39,242 nucleotides of DNA, from NCBI GenBank assembly GCA_041574955.1, contig JBFGNS010000022.1, positions 1 to 39,242 on the forward strand. Reading direction: 5' to 3'. Made by a program: the position numbers and the translations under genes. Positions 31,704 through 39,242 of this stretch are shown here, piece by piece (the first letter of the stretch is position 1; each line of letters begins with the position of its first letter). This DNA is from CALZJC01 sp041574955 (GTDB taxonomy: Bacteria > Acidobacteriota > Thermoanaerobaculia > Multivoradales > JAHEKO01). Below the pieces are notes generated by a model that worked only from the letters and a program-made list of their open reading frames with translations, did no database searches and was not told the origin of the DNA.

Positions 31704-32603
31704 TCAGCGCAGGCCCAGGGTGCCGCGGATGACGTGCCGCGCCACCTCCGGGTTCTCCCGCAGGCGGCGGATCGAGTACGGGTACCAGTCCTCGCCGTAC
31801 GGTACGTAGACCCGTAGCCGGTGGCCGCCGTCGAGCAGGATGCGGCGCAGCTGCTCGTCGACGCCCAACAGCATCTGGAACTCGTAGCGATCGCGCGGCA
31901 CCTGGTAGCGGTCGATCAGCTCGCAGGCGGCGCACACCAGGTACTCGTCGTGAGTGGCGATACCGACGTAGACCTGCTGCCGGAACAGCTTGTCGAGCGC
32001 GGCGATGAAGTTGCGGCGCACCGTGTGGTAGCCCTTCCAGGCGACCGGCCGCGGCTCGATGTAGATCCCCTTGCACAGGCGGACGTTGGCGCCGGCGGCG
32101 GGTAGCGCGGCGATGTCGTCGAGGGTGCGCCGCATGTAGGCCTGAAAGACCACCCCCAGGTTGCCGTGCCCGGGCTGCAGCTCACGATAGATCGCCAGCG
32201 TCGGATCGGTACAGGTGCGATCCTCCATGTCGATGCGCACGAAGTTGCCGAAACGGGCCGCGGCTTCGGCGATGCGCTCGACGTTGTCGCGGCAGAACCG
32301 CTGGTCGATCTTGAGGCCCAGCAGGGTCAGCTTGATCGACACGTTGGCGTCGAGCTGCCGCTGCTGGATGTCCTCGAACAGGTGGACGTACTCCTCCACC
32401 GCCGCCTCGGCCTTGGCGCGTTCGGTGACCTCCTCGCCCAGCAGGTCGAGGGTCGCCATGGCGCCGTCGGCGTTGAGCCGCTCGACCAGGTCGAGCGCCT
32501 GCGGCCGGTTCTCGCCCGCCACGTAGCGGCGCGCCACTCTGCCGACCACGAACTTCGGGACGACCGGCAGGGTGAGGACGACGAGTCGGCTGAACAGGCT
32601 CAA
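31704..32603 (-). CDS. Proline dehydrogenase
   Basis: A 299-residue monofunctional PRODH, oxidising proline to pyrroline-5-carboxylate with FAD. Motifs: MSLFSRLVVLTLPVVPK-type N-terminus, GAMATLDLLGEEV, VSIKLTLLGLKID, VRIDMEDRT, NVRLCKGIYIEP, IATHD, and the terminal QMLLGV/RVYVPYGEDWYPYSIRRL segment. The start is TTG at 32603, overlapping the stop of the di-iron oxygenase gene as TTGA; the next Met comes far inside the domain. No P5C dehydrogenase is in the window. It is the last gene of the GNAT-oxygenase-PRODH operon. Confidence 0.93.
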   Translation of the reverse strand: MSLFSRLVVLTLPVVPKFVVGRVARRYVAGENRPQALDLVERLNADGAMATLDLLGEEVTERAKAEAAVEEYVHLFEDIQQRQLDANVSIKLTLLGLKIDQRFCRDNVERIAEAAARFGNFVRIDMEDRTCTDPTLAIYRELQPGHGNLGVVFQAYMRRTLDDIAALPAAGANVRLCKGIYIEPRPVAWKGYHTVRRNFIAALDKLFRQQVYVGIATHDEYLVCAACELIDRYQVPRDRYEFQMLLGVDEQLRRILLDGGHRLRVYVPYGEDWYPYSIRRLRENPEVARHVIRGTLGLR

Positions 32604-33973
32604 CGTGCCGGGGCGCGGTGTGGGGGGCGGGTGGCGGCAGCGGGGCAGGCCGTCGTGGCGGCGGTTGCCGGCGCGTCGTCGGCCACCCAGCGCACCGACT
32701 TGGAGCACGGGCAGACGCCGCCGACCCGCCGCAGCTCCGGCATCGCCGACACGGCGTCGCGCAGCGTGATCTCGCCGGCCGCCAGCTTGCGCGCCTGCTC
32801 GACGTAGTTCTGGAAATCGCGCCCGGCGCGGTAGGCGTCGGGGAGGTGCTTCTGCAGGTGCTCGAGGTAGTCCGCCAGGTCGTCGAGACTCTCGCCGTCC
32901 CAGCCCACCAGCTCGAACGCCGGTACGCCGCGGCGGCGGAAGAAGGCGCGGTCGGGCAGGTGGACCAGCTCCTCCCACGCGATGCCCTGCACGCTGCCGC
33001 GGTCGGCCAGGATCTCGTCGAGCAGCTTGTCCGCCTGCTTGAGGTCGAGCTTGGGCAGGCGCGCCCGGATGAACCGCATGTTGAGGTCGCGCACCAGCTT
33101 CTCCACCTCGACGATGTACTGGTCCTGCGCCTCCTGGTTCTTCATCGGCTTGAGGCCGTAGCGCACGTTGGTGCCGCCGCCGCGCTCGTCGCCGAACATC
33201 TCGAGCCCGCGCGGGTACCACTTGTTGATCGCCTTCTGGATGTCGCTGGCGGTGACGTACGGCGAGCCGGTGGCCGCCTGCTCCATCCACCGCCTCAGCG
33301 GCACCACCCCGGCGGCCAGGTGGAACGCCTCCTCGCGCAGCATCTGCGGCATGCTCTCGGCCATCGGCTTGTAGGCGCTCACCTTCTGCATCGCGAGCTG
33401 GTACTTGCCCACCCTGTCGATCAGGGCGCAGAACACGGCGTTGTCGACGAACGAGTCGAAATCGATGTTGAACGCGCCGAGAATGTGGGAGCCGGTGCGC
33501 ATCGACAGCGTCTCCTCGACGATCTCCTCACCGGTGGCGTCGGACACCGCGGTCCAGTCGTCCTCGAGCAGCAGGTGGAGCATCTGGTAGCCGTGGCGCA
33601 GCTCCTCGGCCATCATGCGCAGGATCCAGAACTGCTCTTCCTCGCTCTGCGCGCGGGCCAGCGTCAGCTGGTGCTGCTGGATCGACCCGAACTCGGTCGA
33701 CGCCTGCGCGCGGATGGCGCCCAGCAGGTGACCGGCCTGCTCGGGGTGGAGCTCCGCGGCGCGCGTGACCTTGGGCTGGCCCTTGGCGTCACCGCATTCG
33801 ATCTCGCCGCAGATGCCCAGCTCGCGGAAGGCGCACAGCTCGAACGAACGGTCGCGCGGGAAGTGCTTGTCCCAGTTGTCGAGCAGGAAGTCGTAGTCCG
33901 GCAGGAACGTCTGCTGCCACTTGACCACCGCGCTGTGGAACTTCTTCGGCAGATGGGTCTTGGTCATCTTCAT
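32600..33973 (-). CDS. PaaA/BoxB-like ferritin-fold di-iron oxygenase
   Basis: A 457-residue protein of the phenylacetic-acid-catabolic family. Carboxylate/histidine pairs MAEELRHGYQ near 121-130 and LREEAFHLAAG near 213-223 fit a di-iron site, and HILGAFNIDFDSFVDNAVFCALIDRVGKYQL matches a corresponding block of BoxB and PaaA. Relatives epoxidise benzoyl-CoA or phenylacetyl-CoA. No other paa or box subunits are in the window, so the substrate is unknown. The last 45 residues are unusual: a CPCSK motif, then Ala/Thr/Pro/Arg-rich sequence. ATG at 33973 follows GAGAGGG; the GNAT stop is 26 bases upstream. Confidence 0.75.
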   Translation of the reverse strand: MKMTKTHLPKKFHSAVVKWQQTFLPDYDFLLDNWDKHFPRDRSFELCAFRELGICGEIECGDAKGQPKVTRAAELHPEQAGHLLGAIRAQASTEFGSIQQHQLTLARAQSEEEQFWILRMMAEELRHGYQMLHLLLEDDWTAVSDATGEEIVEETLSMRTGSHILGAFNIDFDSFVDNAVFCALIDRVGKYQLAMQKVSAYKPMAESMPQMLREEAFHLAAGVVPLRRWMEQAATGSPYVTASDIQKAINKWYPRGLEMFGDERGGGTNVRYGLKPMKNQEAQDQYIVEVEKLVRDLNMRFIRARLPKLDLKQADKLLDEILADRGSVQGIAWEELVHLPDRAFFRRRGVPAFELVGWDGESLDDLADYLEHLQKHLPDAYRAGRDFQNYVEQARKLAAGEITLRDAVSAMPELRRVGGVCPCSKSVRWVADDAPATAATTACPAAATRPPHRAPAR

Positions 33974-33999
33974 ACGGCTCTACCCTCTCTCGGTGCGAC

Positions 34000-34449
34000 T
34001 CACAGCCGCTTGACGAACGGGCGCAGCGTCGCCGGCGCGAAGCCGAGGCTGACGAAGAACCCCTCGATGCCGGAGCTGTCGGCGTCGACCATGGTGCGCA
34101 CCGCCACCGCCCCGCTCGAGCGGAAGTGCTCCATCAGACTCTCGGCCAGGCTCCGGCCGACCGCCTGGCCGCGCAGCTCGGGATCGACCGCCATGACCTC
34201 GATCCAGCCGGTGGGCTCCTCCAGCCCGAACTCGCCCGAGCGCAGATCGCCGAACATGAAGCCCACCACCCTGCCGTCCGCCTCGGCGACCAGGCAGGCG
34301 TCGGGATCGCGGCGGAAGTAGTACGCCACCCGCCTCTCCCACACCTCCGGCCGGTAGCTGCCGGCGATCTTCTCGTCGAGCGCGGTGATCTCGCCCAGGT
34401 CGGTGTCCTCGAGCGGGCGAATCCGCACGTCTGCCGTCGTCTGGCTCAT
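34000..34449 (-). CDS. GNAT family N-acetyltransferase
   Basis: A 149-residue GNAT protein. RIRPLEDTDLGEITALDEKI at the N-terminus, VAEADGRVVGFMFGDL in the middle, and the acetyl-CoA loop VDPELRGQAVGRSLAESLM match RimI-like acetyltransferases; YFVSLGF-type FFVSLGFAPA follows. Target unknown. ATG at 34449 has GGAGA ten bases upstream. A TACAAT hexamer at 34520-34515 is a candidate -10 box for this operon. Confidence 0.88.
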   Translation of the reverse strand: MSQTTADVRIRPLEDTDLGEITALDEKIAGSYRPEVWERRVAYYFRRDPDACLVAEADGRVVGFMFGDLRSGEFGLEEPTGWIEVMAVDPELRGQAVGRSLAESLMEHFRSSGAVAVRTMVDADSSGIEGFFVSLGFAPATLRPFVKRL

Positions 34450-34514
34450 CTTCGGGCTGTCTCCGGTGGCTGGCGCGGCGGGCCGTCGCGGGGACGGACT
34501 CGGAACGCAGCGCG

Positions 34515-34520
34515 ATTGTA
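34515..34520 (-). promoter_or_regulatory. Candidate -10 box for the GNAT-oxygenase-PRODH operon
   Basis: TACAAT on the minus strand, 65 bases before the GNAT ATG, in the 158-base divergent gap to lipA. No good -35 match lies 16-18 bases upstream. On the other strand TAGACT at 34594-34599 lies only nine bases before the lipA GTG and could give a very short or leaderless lipA mRNA. Confidence 0.4.
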
Positions 34521-34607
34521 GCAGGCCCTCGGCCTACCAAACGGTGTTCGAGCCGCGCGAGGCGGCGGATGCGGCGCTCGCCGGAACGGGTCCGATAGAC
34601 TGATCCC

Positions 34608-35540
34608 GTGAGCGAGTCGCTGGTACAGATCGGCACACCCCGGGCCCGGCCGGCGGGGCCCCCGGGCAGGCGGCCCGAGTGGCTGCGCATCCGGCTGTCC
34701 ACGCCTTCCTCCTACCACCAGGTCAAGCGTCTCATCGAGGGGCTGGAGCTCAACACCGTCTGCCAGGAGGCCCGCTGCCCGAACATCTACGAGTGCTGGG
34801 GTCAGCACGGCACCGCCACCTTCATGATCCTGGGGGACGTGTGCACCCGCAGCTGCGGCTTCTGCGCGGTCACCACCGGCCGCCCGCCGGCCGGCGCCGA
34901 CCCGCGCGAGCCGGGCCGGGTCGCCGAGGCGGTGGCGGCGATGGGACTGCGCCACGCGGTCGTCACCTCGGTCGACCGCGACGATCTGCCGGACGGTGGC
35001 GCCGGCCACTTCGCCGCCGTCATCGAGGCGGTGCACGAGCGCAACCCGGCTACCGGGGTCGAGGTGCTGACGCCCGACTTCCGCGGCGTCGAAGACGCCC
35101 TGCCGACCGTGCTGGGCGCGCGGCCGGAGGTGTTCTCGCACAACGTCGAGACGGTGCCGCGGCTGTACCGCTCGGCGCGGCCGGGCTCCGACTACCGCCG
35201 CTCGCTCGAGCTGCTGCGCGGCGCCGCCGCGGCGCGCGACGCGGGCCGCTTCGCCGGCACCGTCAAGACCAGCCTGATCGTCGGCATGGGCGAGACGCCG
35301 GCGGAGGTTCACCGCACGATGGGCGACATCGCCGAGGTCGGTGTCGAGATCCTGACCCTCGGCCAGTACATGCAGCCGACCCCGCGCCACCTGCCGGTGG
35401 ACCGCTGGGTCCACCCCGACGAGTTCGCAGGCTACCGCGAGCGCGCCGCCGAGCTCGGCTTCCGCCACTGCGAGGCCGGCCCGCTGGTGCGCAGCTCGTA
35501 CCACGCTCACGAGCACGTCGGGGCGCGGCTGCGCGACTGA
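34608..35540 (+). CDS. lipA: Lipoyl synthase
   Basis: A 310-residue radical SAM enzyme that inserts two sulfurs into octanoyl groups on lipoyl domains. The auxiliary cluster cysteines are Cys52, Cys57 and Cys63 (CQEARCPNIYEC) and the radical SAM cluster Cys79, Cys83 and Cys86 (CTRSCGFC). GMGETPAEV and LGQYMQPTPRHLPVDRWVHPDEF match the family, and the C-terminal RSSYHA carries the serine that ligates the auxiliary cluster. The start is GTG at 34608 with no visible ribosome-binding site. No lipB is adjacent. Confidence 0.97.
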   Translation: MSESLVQIGTPRARPAGPPGRRPEWLRIRLSTPSSYHQVKRLIEGLELNTVCQEARCPNIYECWGQHGTATFMILGDVCTRSCGFCAVTTGRPPAGADPREPGRVAEAVAAMGLRHAVVTSVDRDDLPDGGAGHFAAVIEAVHERNPATGVEVLTPDFRGVEDALPTVLGARPEVFSHNVETVPRLYRSARPGSDYRRSLELLRGAAAARDAGRFAGTVKTSLIVGMGETPAEVHRTMGDIAEVGVEILTLGQYMQPTPRHLPVDRWVHPDEFAGYRERAAELGFRHCEAGPLVRSSYHAHEHVGARLRD

Positions 35541-35562
35541 CGGCGCCGCGGCCGCGCCGGCC

Positions 35563-36426
35563 TCAGCCGGCCGGGTCGAGGTCGAAGGCGACGTCGAGGC
35601 TGGGTGCGCTGTGGGTGATCCAGCCCACCGAGACCAGGTCCACGCCGCTGGCGGCGACGGCCGCCAGGTTGTCGAGGTTGACGCCGCCCGAGGCCTCGGT
35701 CAGAGCCCGGCCGCGGCAGCGCCGGACCGCCTCGGCCAGCCGCTGCGGCGGCATGTTGTCGAGCAGCACGGCATCGGCACCTGCAGCCAGCACCGCGTCG
35801 AGCTGCTCCAGGTCGTCGACCTCGACCTCGACCCGCACCATGTGGCCGACAGCCCGCCGCGCCCGCCGCACCGCCTCGCCGGCGTCACCGACCAGCGCCA
35901 GGTGGTTGTCCTTGATCAGCACCCCGTCGTCGAGCGCGAAGCGGTGGTTGGCGCCGCCACCGGCGCGCACCGCGTACTTCTCGAGCGCGCGCAGGCCGGG
36001 GGTGGTCTTGCGGGTGCAGACGACGCGCGCCGGACGATCGCCCACCAAGCGCACCAGCCGGCGGGTGGCGGTGGCGATCCCGGAGAGATGGCCGAGGAAG
36101 TTGAGCGCCGTGCGCTCGGCTGCCAGCAGCGACCGCGCCCGCCCCTCGACGCGCGCCAGCCGGGCAGCGGCCGGCAGCTCGTCGCCGTCGGTGGCGGCCG
36201 GCTCGAACCGCACCTCGGGGTCGACGGCCGCGAAAGTGGCCGCGGCCAGCGCCAGGCCGCACGCCACGCCGTCGGCGCGGGTCACCAGCCAGCCGGCCGC
36301 CCGCTGGTCGGCCGCTATCAGGGCTTCCGAGGTCAGGTCGCCTCCCCGCCCGAGGTCCTCGGCGAGCGCCCGGCGCACCGCCTCGTCGATCACGGTCGCC
36401 GGCAGCTGGGCGAGGGCGCGACTCAC
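35563..36426 (-). CDS. nadC: Nicotinate-nucleotide pyrophosphorylase (carboxylating)
   Basis: A 287-residue quinolinate phosphoribosyltransferase, the third enzyme of de novo NAD synthesis. Motifs: EDLGRGGDLTSEALI, ERTALNFLGHLSGIAT, VVCTRKTTPGLRALEKYAVRAGGGANHR, LIKDNHLA, VEVEVDDLEQL, VLLDNMPP, LTEASGGVNLDNL and VDLVSVGWITHS. The start is GTG at 36426, overlapping the nadB stop as GTGA. It is the last gene of nadA-nadB-nadC and is convergent with lipA, 22 bases apart. Confidence 0.97.
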   Translation of the reverse strand: MSRALAQLPATVIDEAVRRALAEDLGRGGDLTSEALIAADQRAAGWLVTRADGVACGLALAAATFAAVDPEVRFEPAATDGDELPAAARLARVEGRARSLLAAERTALNFLGHLSGIATATRRLVRLVGDRPARVVCTRKTTPGLRALEKYAVRAGGGANHRFALDDGVLIKDNHLALVGDAGEAVRRARRAVGHMVRVEVEVDDLEQLDAVLAAGADAVLLDNMPPQRLAEAVRRCRGRALTEASGGVNLDNLAAVAASGVDLVSVGWITHSAPSLDVAFDLDPAG

Positions 36427-38012
36427 GGCGCCACCTTCCGCCGGGCGCCGCTGGCGCTCCTCCAGCGCGGCCCGGCAGGCCGGCAGGTGACGCTCAACCG
36501 GCGGCGCCAGCCGGCTTCGCTGGTCGGATGGTCACGCCGGAAATGGCTGCCGCGGCTCTCCCGGCGGCGCAGCGCGGCGGCGGCCACCAGCCGGCCGGTG
36601 GTGACCAGGTTGCGCAGCTCGGAGACGCCCGGACCCAGCCGCCGCTCGAGCAGCTCGATGGCCGCCAGCGCGCGCCTCAGCCCGGCCTCGTCGCGCTCCA
36701 CGCCGACCTCCTGCCAGACCACCCGTCGCAGGCTGGCGGTGACACGGCCGGGCTGCGGGGACGGCGCCACGAGCGTCGCCGGATCCAGGACCAGCCGCCC
36801 CGCGGCCGGCGGCGGCGGCGCCGAAGCCGCCAGATCGGCCGCCGCCCGCTGGCCGTAGACCGTGGCCTCGAGCAGCGAGTTGCTGGCCAGCCTGTTGGCA
36901 CCGTGCACCCCGGTCGAGCCCGCTTCGCCGCACACCCAGAGGCCGGGCAGCGAGCTGCGGCCCCGATCGTCGGTCCAGACGCCGCCCATGTGGTAGTGCG
37001 CCGCCGGTGCCACCGGCAACAGCTCGCGGTCGGGGTCGAGGCCGTGGCGCCGGCACAGCTCGTGCACTCGCGGAAAGCGCCGCACTACCGGCGAGGCGGG
37101 CCGGGCGTCCAGCCACACCCGCTCACCGGCGGCGACCCGCTGCCAGATGGCGCGCGCCACCAGGTCGCGCGGCGCCAGCTCGGCGGCGGCATCGACGGCG
37201 GTCATGAACCGCCGGCCGCGGTCGTCGAGCAGCCGGGCGCCGGCGCCGCGCAGCGCCTCGGTGACCAGCGGCAGCGGGTCGGCGTCGACTGCCAGCGCCG
37301 TCGGATGGAACTGCACGAACTCGAGGTCGACCAGCCGGGCGCCGGCGCGTGCCGCCATCGCCAGCCCGTCGCCGGTGGCCTCCGGCGGGTTGGTCGTGCG
37401 CGCGAACAGCCGCCCGATGCCGCCGGTGGCCAGCACCACGCCCCCGGTCACCAGCACCAGCGGAGCGCCGCCGGGACGCCGCGCCAGCAGGCCACAGACC
37501 TCGCCGCCGTCGCCGCGCAGCAGGTCGCAGGCGAAGGTCCGCTCGAAGACGGTGATCGAGCTCTCGGCGCGCACCGCCGCGGTGAGAGCGCGGGTGAGCT
37601 CGGCGCCCGACCCGTCGCCCCGCGCGTGGAGGATACGGTTGCGGCTGTGCGCCGCTTCGCGGCCCAGGGCGAAGCCGCCGTCCGCGGCGCGGTCGAAGCG
37701 GGCGCCGAAACGCGCCAGCCGCGCGATCGCCGGCGGCCCTTCGCGCGTCAGCCGGTCGACGGCGGCGAAATCGGCCAGCCCGGCTGCGGCCGCCAGCGTG
37801 TCGGCGGCGTGCAGCGATGGCGAGTCGGTTTCCCCCACGGCCGCCGCGATGCCACCCTGGGCCAGCGGGCTCGCCCCGCCGACGCCCAGCCGCGACTTGG
37901 TGACCAGCGCCACGCGCCGGCCGGCGAGCTCGAGGGCGGCGCTCAGCCCGGCCAGACCGCCGCCCACCACCACCGCGTCGAACGTGCGGACCTCGGCACC
38001 GCCGGCGCTCAC
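36423..38012 (-). CDS. nadB: L-aspartate oxidase
   Basis: A 529-residue FAD enzyme oxidising aspartate to iminoaspartate for quinolinate synthesis. FAD-binding AVVVGGGLAGLSAALEL at the N-terminus, GGASPLAQGGIAAAV, the EAAHSRNRILHARGD segment, VVLATGGIG, LEFVQFHPTAL and the YHMGGVWTDDRG plus GANRLASNSLLEA motifs are all in place. GTG at 38012 has GGGGAGG six bases upstream and overlaps the nadA stop as GTGA; the longer open frame to 38933 is a shadow of nadA. The C-terminal helical domain ends in an Arg-rich tail. Confidence 0.97.
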   Translation of the reverse strand: MSAGGAEVRTFDAVVVGGGLAGLSAALELAGRRVALVTKSRLGVGGASPLAQGGIAAAVGETDSPSLHAADTLAAAAGLADFAAVDRLTREGPPAIARLARFGARFDRAADGGFALGREAAHSRNRILHARGDGSGAELTRALTAAVRAESSITVFERTFACDLLRGDGGEVCGLLARRPGGAPLVLVTGGVVLATGGIGRLFARTTNPPEATGDGLAMAARAGARLVDLEFVQFHPTALAVDADPLPLVTEALRGAGARLLDDRGRRFMTAVDAAAELAPRDLVARAIWQRVAAGERVWLDARPASPVVRRFPRVHELCRRHGLDPDRELLPVAPAAHYHMGGVWTDDRGRSSLPGLWVCGEAGSTGVHGANRLASNSLLEATVYGQRAAADLAASAPPPPAAGRLVLDPATLVAPSPQPGRVTASLRRVVWQEVGVERDEAGLRRALAAIELLERRLGPGVSELRNLVTTGRLVAAAALRRRESRGSHFRRDHPTSEAGWRRRLSVTCRPAGPRWRSASGARRKVAP

Positions 38013-39046
38013 CGTCCGCCTCCCCTGCCGACCGCCAGCATGCGCTCGAGCGAGCGCCGGGCGCGCGCCGCGGTGCCGGGCTCGACCTCGACCCGGTGCT
38101 CCAGCCGCTCCAGGGCGCGGCGGACGCGCGGCAGCGTGATGCGCTTCATATGGGGACACAGGTTGCACGGCCGCAGGAACTCGACGTCCGGAAACTCGGC
38201 CGCCACGTTGTCGCTCATCGAGCACTCGGTCACCAGCACGACGCGCCGGGGCCGCCGCTCCGCGACGTGCCGGATCATGCCGCTGGTGGAGCCCACGAAG
38301 TCCGCCGCCGCCAGCACGTCGGGAGGGCACTCGGGGTGGGCGATGACCTCGACCCCCGGCGCGCGGCGCCGAAACTCGTCCAGGTCGCGCGCGCTGAACC
38401 GCTCGTGCACCTCGCAGTGGCCGCGCCACAAGACGATCTCGACCTCGGTCTGGCTGGCGACCCACCGCCCCAGGTACTCGTCGGGCAGGAAGATCACCCG
38501 CTCGGAGCCCAGCGACTCGACCACCTCGACGGCGTTGGCCGAGGTGCAGCAGACGTCGGCCTCGGCCTTGACCGCAGCGGAGGTGTTGACGTACGCCACC
38601 ACCGGAACCCCCGGATGGCGCTGCTTGAGCAGCCGGACGTCGGCGCCGGTGATCGAGGCGGCCAGCGAGCAGCCCGCCCGCAGGTCGGGGATCAGAACCG
38701 TCTTGTCGGGGCTCAGGATCTTCGCCGTCTCGGCCATGAAATGGACGCCACACAGCACGATCACCCGGGCATCGGTGCCGGCGCCGTAGCGCGCCAGGGC
38801 AAGCGAATCGCCGGTGTGGTCGGCGACGCCGTGGAAGATCTCCGGGGTCTGGTAGTTGTGGACCAGCAGCACTGCGTCGCGCTCCCGCTTCAGCCGCTCG
38901 ATGGCCTCGATCTCGGGCAGGTGTACCGCCCACTCGATCTCCGGCACCGCGCCCCGCAGCCTCTCCCCCAACCCCGCCCCCGGGCCCGCCACGGCCCGTC
39001 TTCCGGTTCGCCCGACGGCCTCTCCGGCCGCCATCTGGTTCCGCAT
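38009..39046 (-). CDS. nadA: Quinolinate synthase
   Basis: A 345-residue [4Fe-4S] enzyme that condenses iminoaspartate with dihydroxyacetone phosphate. Motifs: VLLVHNYQTPEI, DHTGDSLALAR, VLCGVHFMAETAKIL, YVNTSAAVKAEADVCCTSANAVEV, HPECPPDV, GSTSGMIRHV and FLRPCNLCPHMKRI, with the three cluster cysteines. ATG at 39046 is chosen because GGAGG lies seven bases upstream; ATG at 39076-39074 and earlier in-frame starts have no ribosome-binding site. It heads the nadA-nadB-nadC operon. Confidence 0.97.
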   Translation of the reverse strand: MRNQMAAGEAVGRTGRRAVAGPGAGLGERLRGAVPEIEWAVHLPEIEAIERLKRERDAVLLVHNYQTPEIFHGVADHTGDSLALARYGAGTDARVIVLCGVHFMAETAKILSPDKTVLIPDLRAGCSLAASITGADVRLLKQRHPGVPVVAYVNTSAAVKAEADVCCTSANAVEVVESLGSERVIFLPDEYLGRWVASQTEVEIVLWRGHCEVHERFSARDLDEFRRRAPGVEVIAHPECPPDVLAAADFVGSTSGMIRHVAERRPRRVVLVTECSMSDNVAAEFPDVEFLRPCNLCPHMKRITLPRVRRALERLEHRVEVEPGTAARARRSLERMLAVGRGGGR

Positions 39047-39119
39047 CGGATCGCCTCCAGTAATGCTCATTGTGAGTATATATGGGGTCAAAAAATCGCG
39101 GCGCCCTTGCCGCGCTGTA

Positions 39120-39149
39120 ATACTACTTAGGAGCATAAGTATTTGTCAA
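39120..39149 (-). promoter_or_regulatory. Sigma-70 type promoter of nadABC with palindrome in the spacer
   Basis: Minus strand: TTGACA (39149-39144), 18-base spacer, TAGTAT (39125-39120). This is the best consensus promoter in the window. The spacer contains the inverted repeat TACTTA-TGCTCC-TAAGTA, placed where a repressor would block polymerase. A second short dyad, CTCAcaaTGAG, lies further downstream before the ATG. NAD genes are often controlled by repressors such as NadR, NiaR or NrtR; I do not recognise this operator. Confidence 0.7.
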
Positions 39150-39242
39150 GGCTTGATCGAGGGCTTGGATCACAGGCAGGACGGAGGGAGCGCCGAGCCG
39201 GCGGGGGCCCGGGCGGAGCGACATCACCCTCGCCTTTGGAGC
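39150..39242. other. Non-coding right edge
   Basis: 93 bases upstream of the nadA promoter with no recognisable gene or site; a gene beyond the window edge cannot be excluded. Confidence 0.4.

Noticed and set aside
36423..38933. Single 836-codon gene for nadB
   Set aside because: NadB homology starts at 38012 with a good ribosome-binding site; upstream codons are nadA in another frame.

Overview
The window is a GC-rich bacterial chromosome segment with tightly packed genes, many GTG and TTG starts and short start/stop overlaps. No rRNA marker is present. The mix of a SpoIVB-like S55 protease, DUF7467 secreted proteins, a tandem CDGSH protein and a LeuA-like/LeuB pair fits Acidobacteriota (Thermoanaerobaculia-like) best, but that assignment is an inference from gene content.

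Region 1 (1-6138): a truncated LeuA-like acyltransferase, a DUF6265 exported protein, a LeuB-type dehydrogenase, a DUF819 membrane protein and a DUF2071 protein, all on the minus strand, followed by a plus-strand secreted M28 aminopeptidase. Region 2 (6176-15781, minus): a long housekeeping operon running Crp/Fnr regulator, YkgJ-type cysteine-cluster protein, recN, tsaC, S55 serine protease, beta-propeller protein, coaD, adenosine/aminodeoxyfutalosine deaminase and double-CDGSH protein, mostly joined by overlapping start and stop codons.

Region 3 (about 15908-30911) is the accessory island and the most interesting part. It holds a two-precursor lasso peptide cluster, read leftward: lasso cyclase (25945), precursor A2 (24007), a phosphoribosyltransferase-PqqD fusion (23821), precursor A1 (22566) and an HprK-like kinase (22346). 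Both 59-residue precursors carry the lasso leader signature Y..P......G....LT.G and a core that begins Gly-Gly with Asp at core position 8. No transglutaminase-like B2 leader protease is visible, and the recognition (PqqD) domain is fused to a phosphoribosyltransferase domain instead. Two paralogous secreted DUF7467 proteins and an exported subtilase with MopE-type repeats flank the cluster. A divergent SARP/AfsR-like regulator (BTAD plus AAA ATPase) sits at the right end. Two promoters in the island, one before each DUF7467 unit, share the architecture CCTGACG-N4-CCTGACG-N9-TACGRT, which is the layout expected of SARP-activated promoters.

Region 4 (30918-39242): a class I glutamine amidotransferase; a GNAT / PaaA-BoxB-like di-iron oxygenase / proline dehydrogenase operon; lipA; and the NAD de novo operon nadA-nadB-nadC, with a strong sigma-70 type promoter and a possible operator between its -35 and -10.
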